Assembly: GCA_964423525.1 (NCBI GenBank)
Contig: CAYRFU010000005.1
Location: 1-53,938 of the forward strand
DNA length: 53,938 bases
Source of the DNA: CAYRFU01 sp964423525
GTDB taxonomy: Bacteria > Vulcanimicrobiota > Xenobia > Xenobiales > JADMJV01
Direction of reading: 5' to 3'
Shown here: in pieces, positions 1 to 7,704 of the stretch
Layout: the number at the start of each line of letters is the position of its first letter
Position numbering within the stretch: position 1 is the stretch's first letter
Made by a program: the position numbers and the translations under genes
The notes under the pieces: model-generated
Told to the model about the DNA's origin: nothing
The model's input: the letters and a program-made list of their open reading frames with translations, nothing else
Database searches by the model: none

Positions 1-1
1 T

Positions 2-190
2 GGTTACTTGAAAGCCCCCGGCGAAGCTCGCGGGGCGCCGGCCCGCGGGAATCCAAGCCAGAGGGAAGCCCAGCAGGTCTACCTGGAGTATCGCCGCGAA
101 GCCGAGCAGGCTGTGGCCCGGGAGACGATCCCGGCTGAATACCGAGACACGGTGAGGAACTATTTCGATTCCATCGACCCCCGGAGCTGA
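2..190 (+). CDS. C-terminal end of an unknown protein upstream of moxR (partial)
   Basis: The reading frame is already open at the left edge, so this is the 3' end of a gene that begins outside the window; the in-frame TTG at 8 is probably not its start. About 60 residues are visible. They are charged and helical, ending in a stretch with the motif IPAEYRDTVRNYF. Short endings of this kind occur on large membrane or vWA-associated proteins next to MoxR genes, but I cannot name the family from the fragment. The stop lies 2 nt before the moxR start, so it is probably the previous gene of the same operon. Confidence 0.6.
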   Translation, partial: GYLKAPGEARGAPARGNPSQREAQQVYLEYRREAEQAVARETIPAEYRDTVRNYFDSIDPRS

Positions 191-192
191 CC

Positions 193-1179
193 ATGAAAGA
201 GCGCATCGAGACCTTCCGCCAGAAACTCCAAACCATCGAGGCCGAACTCGGCAAAGTGATCGTCGGCCAAAAGGACCTGCTGGAGCAGGTTCTGCTGGCC
301 ATCGTCGGGGGAGGACACGTGCTCTTAGAGGGCGTTCCCGGCCTGGGAAAGACTCTTCTGGTCAAGACCCTGGGACAGGTCTTTGACCTGCCTTTCTCCC
401 GCATCCAGTTCACTCCCGACCTGATGCCGGCCGACATTAGCGGCACCAATCTGATCGAGGAGGGAGAAACGGGCCGAGCCTTCGTGTTCCGCCAGGGACC
501 CGTCTTCGCCAACCTGGTGCTGGCTGATGAGATCAACCGAGCCACCCCCAAGACTCAATCCGCTCTTTTGGAGGCGATGCAGGAGCGTCAGGTCACCGTG
601 GCTGGGACCGTCCACCCGCTGCCCCAACCTTTCTTTGTTTTGGCCACTCAAAACCCCCTTGAAATGGAGGGCACTTACCCCCTGCCCGAAGCTCAGGTAG
701 ATCGTTTCTTCTTCAAGTTGTGGGTGGAATTCCCCGGGGTTTCTGACCTGGTCGAGATCCTGGAGCGCACCACCGGGGCGAAAACGCCTGAGGTCGAATC
801 GGTTTGTAGTGGGGAAGACCTCGCTCAGATGCAGCAACTAGCCCGCCAGGTGGTGGCGGCCGAAGCCGTTACCCACTACGCCGCCCGTTTGACCCTGGCC
901 ACCCATCCCGATCGGCCGGAAGCCAGCGAGGCTGTGCGCCGCTATGTTCGCTTCGGGTCAAGCCCGCGAGGGGCCCAGACGTTGCTCCTAGCCGGCAAAG
1001 CCCGGGCTCTAAGCGAGGGAAGGTTTAACCTGGCCTTCGAAGACGTGGCCGCCGTGGCCGCCCCCACCCTGCGCCACCGGATGATTCTAGGCTTTGAAGC
1101 AGAGGCCGAGGGCATCCGTCCTGACCAGCTGATCGAAGAGCTGCTGGAGGAGGTGCCGCGTGAGGCAGCTTTGGCCTAA
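193..1179 (+). CDS. moxR: MoxR-family AAA+ ATPase
   Basis: A 328-residue cytoplasmic MoxR-type AAA+ chaperone-like ATPase, the usual length for the family. The Walker A motif GVPGLGKT is at residues 47-54, Walker B LVLADE at 108-113, and the family segment TQNPLEMEGTYPLPEAQVDRF follows. MoxR proteins act with vWA-domain partners to remodel or activate protein complexes. Here the vWA partners (DUF58, BatA-like and a two-vWA protein) lie downstream in the same operon. The ATG start is 2 nt after the previous stop. The 3' end overlaps the next gene by 20 nt. The family call is firm; the client complex is unknown. Confidence 0.95.
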   Translation: MKERIETFRQKLQTIEAELGKVIVGQKDLLEQVLLAIVGGGHVLLEGVPGLGKTLLVKTLGQVFDLPFSRIQFTPDLMPADISGTNLIEEGETGRAFVFRQGPVFANLVLADEINRATPKTQSALLEAMQERQVTVAGTVHPLPQPFFVLATQNPLEMEGTYPLPEAQVDRFFFKLWVEFPGVSDLVEILERTTGAKTPEVESVCSGEDLAQMQQLARQVVAAEAVTHYAARLTLATHPDRPEASEAVRRYVRFGSSPRGAQTLLLAGKARALSEGRFNLAFEDVAAVAAPTLRHRMILGFEAEAEGIRPDQLIEELLEEVPREAALA

Positions 1180-2896
1180 AATCCTGTTTGGAGTCTTGCT
1201 GCTGGCGGCTGTCGGCTGGGCTCAAGAGACGATCGACCTGGAACCGAGCCTAGGGGAGTTTGTTCGCCATGGCCACGAACTTCCAGTGACCATTAAGATT
1301 TCCAACCGGAGCCAATCCCCTCAGAGCTACAGCCTGGAACTCACCGGCTCAGACGCCCGGGCGACCTCGCAAACCGAACTCACCGTGGAGAAGGGCTCGA
1401 CCCGTCGGGTCGATATGGTGGCGCCTATGGACACCTACTTTCACCAGCTCCATTTGGCCTGGAATGGAAAGCGTCCGGCCAAAAGCGTGGAGGTCCGCCA
1501 CACCGACAGCAGCGACCATCTTTTTCTGATGCTCACTCCTCAGGGAACCGAGATGAGCTATGTGGCCGGGTTCGAAGCCCTCAAGAAGCTTGACGACTCG
1601 CGCCAGCGTCAGGTCTACCTCAACCGCCCCACGGGTCGACCGCTGCCCCAACGTTGGGCCAGCTATAAAATGCACGACTTCGTGGTCGTCTACGACCTTC
1701 CGGCTTTAGCGATGGAGCTTCGAGTCCAAGAGGCGATCCGCGACTACGTGATCGCAGGGGGAGTGTTAGTGCTGGTCAGTAACGGAGACGCCGGCGAATA
1801 CCGGAACACCGTGTTCGAGCCGCTCCTCCCCCTCACTCCCAAAACTGCTATCACGGTGGGTGAGGTCCCGATGGTGACCGGTCCGCAAACGGGCGCCACC
1901 GAGTTCAGCCGGGAAGGCAAGCCCTTACTCGTCTCTCGGCCTCTGGGTCGAGGTTTTGTGCTGATGGTGACGGTGCCCGCCAAGAGTGCCGACCTGCTCG
2001 GGCTCGAGCAAAGCGAGACGCTGTGGACCAAGATCACCAAGTTTGGCTCCGAGGACTACCATCTTGACCACACAGTCCTGCTCAACCCCCCTGAGGTCCC
2101 CAAGCCTTCCTCGGCCGCCCTGGCCTGGTATCTTCTGGGTTACGCTCTCCTGGTGGGGCCTGTCAATCTGATCTGGCTGCGACGAAAAGACCAGACTTTG
2201 AAGGCTTTTTTCACCATTCCGATCATCGCCGTGATTTTCGCAGGGGGCGCCTTTCTTTTCAACTGGCTCCAGCGCTCGAACGAGCTGGTGGCCCGCGAAG
2301 AGGGAATTCTGTGGGCTTTTTCCGAGACCGACAGAGCCTTCTCCGACTCTCGTCTTGTGCTGTTCAGTCCGGCCAGCCGGCGCCACCGAATCCGATTTCC
2401 GTCGGGCGTGGGGGTGGCCTCGATGATGCAGAACAACCACCTCGACGAGCTGACCTATGAGCTGGACCAGGGGATGGGGTTGGTCCTTCCTGACTACTCT
2501 ATGCCGATGTGGTCGGCTCGCCAGATGGACCTGGAGACGGTTCAGCAACTGGACGGTCCTTTCCGGCTCGACAGCCAAGACGCTCAGATCGAAATTTCCA
2601 ACCCTTTGCCCGCCCCCCTTTATCGAGCTGTGGTCAAAAAGGTGAGAGGAAACGAGTGGCTCTATTCCGAGCCCTTCACTGTCGAACCCGGTCAGAAAAT
2701 CTATCCTCTCAGGTTTGGCAACTCAAGCCCCTATGCGGCCACCAATGCCTCCGACTGGAGCCTCGCTCTAACGGTCCTCGACGACAGCCCGCTCCAGTTG
2801 GCCGGTTGGTATGACGGTTTGCCCACCGAACTTGAAATGAAAGACCTGGCCGTCCATCATAGCCGCCACCTCGTGGTCGTGTCGGGGGCTCCATGA
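1160..2896 (+). CDS. Exported membrane protein of the MoxR/ABC cluster
   Basis: This 578-residue protein starts at GTG 1160, inside the end of moxR. Residues 1-21 form a signal sequence. An extracytoplasmic region with beta-rich and Rossmann-like segments follows; residues 170-210 have an alternating hydrophobic pattern like the glutamine-amidotransferase-like folds common in such clusters. Two membrane helices lie near 320-341 and 348-370, the first with the GYALLVGPVN pattern typical of uncharacterised membrane proteins next to MoxR and ABC-2 genes. A roughly 200-residue tail follows. It is followed by an ATGA overlap with the ABC ATPase gene. It may be an extracytoplasmic component of the transporter or a sensor; no enzyme motif is seen. 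Confidence 0.85.
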   Translation: MRQLWPKILFGVLLLAAVGWAQETIDLEPSLGEFVRHGHELPVTIKISNRSQSPQSYSLELTGSDARATSQTELTVEKGSTRRVDMVAPMDTYFHQLHLAWNGKRPAKSVEVRHTDSSDHLFLMLTPQGTEMSYVAGFEALKKLDDSRQRQVYLNRPTGRPLPQRWASYKMHDFVVVYDLPALAMELRVQEAIRDYVIAGGVLVLVSNGDAGEYRNTVFEPLLPLTPKTAITVGEVPMVTGPQTGATEFSREGKPLLVSRPLGRGFVLMVTVPAKSADLLGLEQSETLWTKITKFGSEDYHLDHTVLLNPPEVPKPSSAALAWYLLGYALLVGPVNLIWLRRKDQTLKAFFTIPIIAVIFAGGAFLFNWLQRSNELVAREEGILWAFSETDRAFSDSRLVLFSPASRRHRIRFPSGVGVASMMQNNHLDELTYELDQGMGLVLPDYSMPMWSARQMDLETVQQLDGPFRLDSQDAQIEISNPLPAPLYRAVVKKVRGNEWLYSEPFTVEPGQKIYPLRFGNSSPYAATNASDWSLALTVLDDSPLQLAGWYDGLPTELEMKDLAVHHSRHLVVVSGAP

Positions 2897-3819
2897 TTCG
2901 TTGCAGTGGTCTCTCCAAGAACTACGAGGATCATCTGGCCCTCGATACCCTCGACCTCGACGTCGAGGCCGGCGACGCCTTCGGTTTCATCGGTCCTAAC
3001 GGAGCGGGAAAGACCACCACGATCCGCATTCTAGCCACTCTGCTGGAGCCCACCGAAGGTGAGGCCGAAGTGGGGGGATTTGACGTGGTCAGAGAGCCCG
3101 ATGAGGTGCGCCGCCTGCTGGGTTACATGCCGGATAAGTTTGGAGTTTACGACGGCATGCGGGTGTGGGAATACCTGGACTTTTACGCGGCCGCCTACCG
3201 AACCCCCCGAGAGGCTCGCTCGAAACTGATCGATGACGTGCTTGAACTGACTGACCTGGGACCGAAGCGCGACGCCTTCGTGGAAGCTCTCTCGACCGGA
3301 ATGCGGCAGAGACTGTGTCTGTCCAAGACTCTTCTCCACGACCCTAAAGTTCTGATCTTAGATGAACCAGCCTCAGGGCTCGATCCTCGAGCCCGCATCG
3401 AATTAAAAGAGCTGCTGCGCGAACTCACCCGCATGGGTAAGACCCTCTTTGTCTCCTCTCACATCCTTCCCGAACTCTCGGATTTCTGCAACAAAGTGGG
3501 AATTTTGGAGAAGGGCAACCTGGTCGCCAGCGGCTCGGTCGAAGCCATCCTGGAGCAACTGGGAGGGGCCCGTTCCATGCGGGTCAAGGTGCTGCGAGAG
3601 GTCGAGAAAGCGGCCGAACTTCTGACCGGAATCGAGGGGGTGGTGGAAGTCCGCAAGGAAGGGGAACTCTTGAAGTTCGACTTTAGCGGCGACCTCGAAG
3701 GTCTGGCCGAACTGGCTCAGCATCTGGTCGAGAGTGGCCACGGTCTGGTCGAGTTTCACGAAGAAAAAACCAACCTCGAAAAGATCTTCTTGCAGGTGAC
3801 GAGGGGAGAAGTGGCGTGA
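2893..3819 (+). CDS. ABC-2 type transporter ATP-binding protein
   Basis: A 308-residue ABC ATPase with all core motifs: Walker A GPNGAGKTT at 34-42, signature LSTGMRQ at 133-139, Walker B VLILDEP at 153-159 and the switch histidine at 190. The roughly 90-residue C-terminal extension after the nucleotide-binding domain is common in ABC-2 type exporters. It overlaps the previous stop as ATGA and the following permease as GTGA, so synthesis of ATPase and permease is probably coupled. The substrate is unknown. Its place between MoxR and DUF58 genes resembles clusters in which an ABC-2 exporter accompanies the MoxR module. Confidence 0.95.
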   Translation: MIRCSGLSKNYEDHLALDTLDLDVEAGDAFGFIGPNGAGKTTTIRILATLLEPTEGEAEVGGFDVVREPDEVRRLLGYMPDKFGVYDGMRVWEYLDFYAAAYRTPREARSKLIDDVLELTDLGPKRDAFVEALSTGMRQRLCLSKTLLHDPKVLILDEPASGLDPRARIELKELLRELTRMGKTLFVSSHILPELSDFCNKVGILEKGNLVASGSVEAILEQLGGARSMRVKVLREVEKAAELLTGIEGVVEVRKEGELLKFDFSGDLEGLAELAQHLVESGHGLVEFHEEKTNLEKIFLQVTRGEVA

Positions 3820-5129
3820 TCCGACTGCTGTTCGACAACCCGGTTTTGATGAAAGAACTCCGCATCGGCATGCGCGAGAAACGGATTCTGGTCATCCTGA
3901 CCGGCTACCTGGCTTTGCTGACCTTCGTGGCTATCGTGATGCTGGCCGAGGGGCTCGACCACGCTAGCGCGACCGAACTTCCTGAGCTTGGAAGACGCTA
4001 CTTTTCGGCTCTTTTCTGGATGCAGCTAATCGGAGTCTGGCTGGTCACGCCCAGTCTTACTTCGGGAAGCATCTCGGCTGAGCGAGAGCGCCAGAGTCTT
4101 GATATGATTTTGTCCTCCCGCTTGACCGTAGCCGAGGTGATCTTGGGCAAACTCGGGTTTGCTCTAGGCTACATGGTCTTGGTCTTAATGTCGACGTTGC
4201 CCCTTTTGGCGGTGGTCTTCTTCCTGGGCGGTGTCGCCCCTAGCCTGTTCGCCCGCTCCTATCTCGAGCTGATGGTGACCGCTTTATTGGCAGGGTTGCT
4301 GGGCCTGGTTTTCTCCTCTCGCGAGAAACGAACCAGCTATGCTAACAGTCACGCCTACGGCACCGTTTTTCTGGGCCTTTTTACTTTGATGCCTTTCTAC
4401 GCCGCTCTGCGAGAGGAAGGCTCCGTCGAATACTGGCTATGGGTTCTCTTCCTCGGCTCTTTGGCTTACGCCATTCTGTTTCTGTTCGTCAAATGCCTAA
4501 ACAATATCCGCAGCCAGGCTCTCTACCTGAACGCTCTGAGCTGTCTCTTCCTGGTCTACTACCTGGCCATGCTGGCCACTATCCTGATGAACGATCGCTG
4601 GGATGAAGGCTTCTGGTATCTCTACTACCTGGTCCACGCGTATCTACTAGGAGTCTTTCTAAACCAACCGGGAGTCAGTACCCGGGTGGAGCAAGAAAAA
4701 TTTGGCAAGAGCCCCTTTAGTTATCCTCTGTTCTGGTTGGTTCTGCTCTGCGCCGGAGCCGCTCTCCCGGGCATCGTACACTCCTGGGAGGCCGGGCAGG
4801 TGGTGGTCTCGACCTACCTGGTCTTGGCCCTTGCGAGCACAGGGCTAGGGGCTCGTGGACTCTTTCAGACGATGAAGAAGAGACCCGCTTTTCCGGTCAT
4901 CTACTTCAGCCTCACCACGGCTCTCTGCCTCCTTCCTTTCCTGTTTCTGTTGGGCGACTCTGATCCCGGCAGCGGGAGCCTGGCTCTGCTGAGCCCTCTG
5001 GCAACTCTTGGCTACGTCCTGAACGAATTTAGCAGCTCTAGCCCAGAGCTGCCGATCACGGCCATGGTCGGCTACTCACTACTGGCCATCTTTGGAGTGC
5101 TCAAGGGGGGCCACCGGCGAACCCAGTGA
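3816..5129 (+). CDS. ABC-2 type transporter permease
   Basis: A 437-residue integral membrane protein, start GTG 3816 within the preceding stop (GTGA). The N-terminus carries the usual cytoplasmic segment NPVLMKELRIGMREKR before the first helix. About ten hydrophobic segments follow, and the first periplasm-facing part contains the ABC-2 pattern SGSISAERERQSLD. It is the membrane partner of the ATPase encoded just upstream. It ends with a GTGA overlap into the DUF58 gene. Export substrate unknown. Confidence 0.92.
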   Translation: MIRLLFDNPVLMKELRIGMREKRILVILTGYLALLTFVAIVMLAEGLDHASATELPELGRRYFSALFWMQLIGVWLVTPSLTSGSISAERERQSLDMILSSRLTVAEVILGKLGFALGYMVLVLMSTLPLLAVVFFLGGVAPSLFARSYLELMVTALLAGLLGLVFSSREKRTSYANSHAYGTVFLGLFTLMPFYAALREEGSVEYWLWVLFLGSLAYAILFLFVKCLNNIRSQALYLNALSCLFLVYYLAMLATILMNDRWDEGFWYLYYLVHAYLLGVFLNQPGVSTRVEQEKFGKSPFSYPLFWLVLLCAGAALPGIVHSWEAGQVVVSTYLVLALASTGLGARGLFQTMKKRPAFPVIYFSLTTALCLLPFLFLLGDSDPGSGSLALLSPLATLGYVLNEFSSSSPELPITAMVGYSLLAIFGVLKGGHRRTQ

Positions 5130-5998
5130 GTGTTCTTCTCGACCCCGCTTTCCTGAAAAAGTTGGAGCGCGTGCAGCTCCTGTCGCTCCGCCTCCAAAGC
5201 CGGGCCCCCTCAGCACCGGGAGAGCGCCAGAGTCGCTCTAGGGGTCGTTCGGTCGAGTTCGCGGAGCATCGAGACTACCAGCCGGGTGACGACCTCCGCC
5301 ACCTCGACTGGAACGCCTATGCCCGGATGGACAAGCTGTTTTTGAAACTGTTCGTAGAGGAGCGAGAGCAGACTGTCACCATCCTGCTCGACGGCTCGGC
5401 CTCCATGAGCGAAAAAACACTCTTCTCACGCCAGCTGGCCGCCGCTCTGGCCTACATCTCGCTGGCTAGCTACGACCGGGTGGCCCTGGGATTCGTCAGC
5501 GATCGTTTGGTCGACTACCTCCCCCCTGTTCGGGGCCGGCGCCAGCTCACCCGAGTGCTTGAATTCCTGGCTCGATTTGAGTGCCGAGGAACCACCGACC
5601 TGGATGCCGCCCTACCCGACTACGGAAGACGCCATCGCCGGCCCGGGATGGTGGTCGTGCTCTCGGACTTCTTCCAAGAGAGCGCGGGCATCGAGGGCTT
5701 GAAGCGGCTTCGCTTTAGCAAAAACGAGGTGCACGCCATCCAGGTGCTAAGCCCTTCGGAGCTTGACCCCGAACTACGCGGCGACCTCAAGCTGGTCGAT
5801 GTTGAGACAGGAGAGGGGCGGGAGCTCACCATGACCGGCTCTGTCCTCGAGGCTTACCGCCAGGCCCTCGAATCCCATTCTCTTCTCCTAGCCGAGGAAT
5901 GCCGTCGTTACGGATGTGGCTTTCTTCGCAGTCGCAGCGATGCCGACCTCGAGCGACTGGTCTTGGACACCCTGAGGCGGAATCGGTTGCTCCGATGA
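5126..5998 (+). CDS. DUF58 domain / vWA-like protein
   Basis: A 290-residue DUF58 protein, the standard partner of MoxR ATPases. The hallmark segment YQPGDDLRHLDWNAYARM lies at residues 51-68. A von Willebrand A-like fold follows with a MIDAS-type DGSAS motif at 89-93. There is no signal peptide, so it should be cytoplasmic or peripheral. The start GTG 5126 overlaps the permease stop, and its own stop overlaps the next ATG as ATGA. It probably acts as adaptor between MoxR and the membrane vWA proteins encoded next. Confidence 0.93.
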   Translation: MSVLLDPAFLKKLERVQLLSLRLQSRAPSAPGERQSRSRGRSVEFAEHRDYQPGDDLRHLDWNAYARMDKLFLKLFVEEREQTVTILLDGSASMSEKTLFSRQLAAALAYISLASYDRVALGFVSDRLVDYLPPVRGRRQLTRVLEFLARFECRGTTDLDAALPDYGRRHRRPGMVVVLSDFFQESAGIEGLKRLRFSKNEVHAIQVLSPSELDPELRGDLKLVDVETGEGRELTMTGSVLEAYRQALESHSLLLAEECRRYGCGFLRSRSDADLERLVLDTLRRNRLLR

Positions 5999-7704
5999 AT
6001 TTCTTAGAACCGGCCAATCTCGCCTGGAGCTTTGTCGTCCCTGTGCTGGTCCTGTTCTATTTCATGAAGCTCAAGCGTCGCCAAGTGACGGTGCCGGCCG
6101 CTTTTCTTTGGCAACGGGCGGCGCGTCAAGCCCGGGTGGATTCGTTCTTTCAGAAGCTGAGGGTCAATCTTCTTCTCCTGCTCCAGTTGCTGGCTTTGGC
6201 GGCGCTCCTACTAGCTCTGGCCCGACCCTACTCGGTAGCCCCCGGGCGGGCGGCTAGCCAGGTCGCTCTGGTGCTCGACATTTCGGCCTCGATGCAAGCT
6301 GGGGACCGATTTGAGAAAGCTCGCGAAAAGGCTTTCGAAATCGTCAGGAGAGCCCCTCGAGGAGCCGAATTTCTGGTGGCCACGGTGGGCCGACAGCTCA
6401 AGATAGAGCATCCTTTCGATCGGGACCCGGACGCGGTCCGGTCAGTCCTGGCCCGGCTGCAACCGGTTGACGTCGAAGGCGACCTGAAAAGCCTGCCAGG
6501 CTTGATCCTTTCCACCGTCGGTTCCAAGCCGCAGGCCCAGGTTTTTCTGCTGGGCGACTCGTTGCCCGAGGGTCTTGAGCACCCTCAATTTCGTTTCTTT
6601 GGGTTCGGCGAGGCAACCCCTAATCTGGCCCTGGCCGGCTTCAACCTGACCCGCTCCGGTGAAAGCCTGCTGGTCTTTGGCGTACTCGAGAGCCAGGCTG
6701 ACTCGGTGGAGAGCCGCACCGTCTCTCTTTATCGTGGTCAGCAGCTCATCGAAAGTCGGGAATGGACCGTGCCGGCTCGGGGGCGGCGCACTCTTCTGTT
6801 AGAGGTTCCGATGGAAGGAGCCGACACTTTCGAACTTCGCCTCTCCCCTGGTGACGGGCTGGCCGTCGACGACCAGGCTTTTGCCGTCATCCCCCCGAGT
6901 GATCAGGTCAAGGTGGCCAGTCTGGCCCGCAATGCTTTTCTGGAAAGGGCCGTCCAGGCTGTCCCCGGAGTCGAACTTTATCGCCTCGAGGAGTATCGAC
7001 CGGGCTACGATCTTTACCTCTGGAAGGATCGGGAGGAGCATCCTGGTCTCCACCTGGCCACGACTCTTCCGGCCAGTTGGTCTCCCGTTCTGGTGCCTGG
7101 CCGCCACAGCCTGAGCGCCAACCCTGGTCCCCTCACCAGAGCCCTTCCGTGGGACAGCCTCTCGGTCTCGGGAGTCCATCGAGTAAAACTCCCTGATTCG
7201 GCCCAGGTGCTGGTGACCGCCTCGGACTTCCCAGCTTTGATCCGCCGGGACAAAACCTTTTTCTTCAACTTCGATCTTCTTCGCTCCAATCTCCCCCTCT
7301 CACCCGTACTGCCCATCCTAATGGCCCGCTTGATCGAACTCGAGGCGCGACCAGAAAGCGCCCTTTTTCCAGCTCAAACGACGGCCGGCAAGACGGTCCA
7401 CTGGAGGGGCCAGGAGCCTCTGCTCGTGACCACTCCCAAGGGAGACAGGCTGGAGGTCACGGATCGATTTCAACCTCTCGATACCGGCTTCTATCAGATG
7501 GGCGACAAACCCCTGGCCGTCAATCTCTTCAGCCCCACAGAATCGGCTCTTGGGGACCCTCCAGCCGATGTTCTTGGAGCCTCTCCCGCTCAGGCCGGTT
7601 CCAGTCAGAGCCTGGCTGAGGAATGGTGGTGGCACTTGGGTGGGCTGGCCTTGCTGCTGTTGATCGGCGAGTGGTTTCTGTTCCACCACCGGGAGGGTCT
7701 TTGA
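5995..7704 (+). CDS. BatA-like membrane protein with vWA domain
   Basis: I place the start at ATG 5995, which overlaps the DUF58 stop (ATGA), rather than at in-frame codons further upstream that would run inside DUF58; this gives 569 residues. The N-terminus is the BatA-type two-helix anchor (about residues 8-23 and 57-77). A vWA domain follows with the MIDAS-like motif DISASM at 95-100. A long extracytoplasmic part and a C-terminal membrane helix near 545-565 complete it. Proteins of this type are membrane receptors of MoxR/vWA systems. It ends with a TTGA overlap into the next gene. Confidence 0.88.
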   Translation: MNFLEPANLAWSFVVPVLVLFYFMKLKRRQVTVPAAFLWQRAARQARVDSFFQKLRVNLLLLLQLLALAALLLALARPYSVAPGRAASQVALVLDISASMQAGDRFEKAREKAFEIVRRAPRGAEFLVATVGRQLKIEHPFDRDPDAVRSVLARLQPVDVEGDLKSLPGLILSTVGSKPQAQVFLLGDSLPEGLEHPQFRFFGFGEATPNLALAGFNLTRSGESLLVFGVLESQADSVESRTVSLYRGQQLIESREWTVPARGRRTLLLEVPMEGADTFELRLSPGDGLAVDDQAFAVIPPSDQVKVASLARNAFLERAVQAVPGVELYRLEEYRPGYDLYLWKDREEHPGLHLATTLPASWSPVLVPGRHSLSANPGPLTRALPWDSLSVSGVHRVKLPDSAQVLVTASDFPALIRRDKTFFFNFDLLRSNLPLSPVLPILMARLIELEARPESALFPAQTTAGKTVHWRGQEPLLVTTPKGDRLEVTDRFQPLDTGFYQMGDKPLAVNLFSPTESALGDPPADVLGASPAQAGSSQSLAEEWWWHLGGLALLLLIGEWFLFHHREGL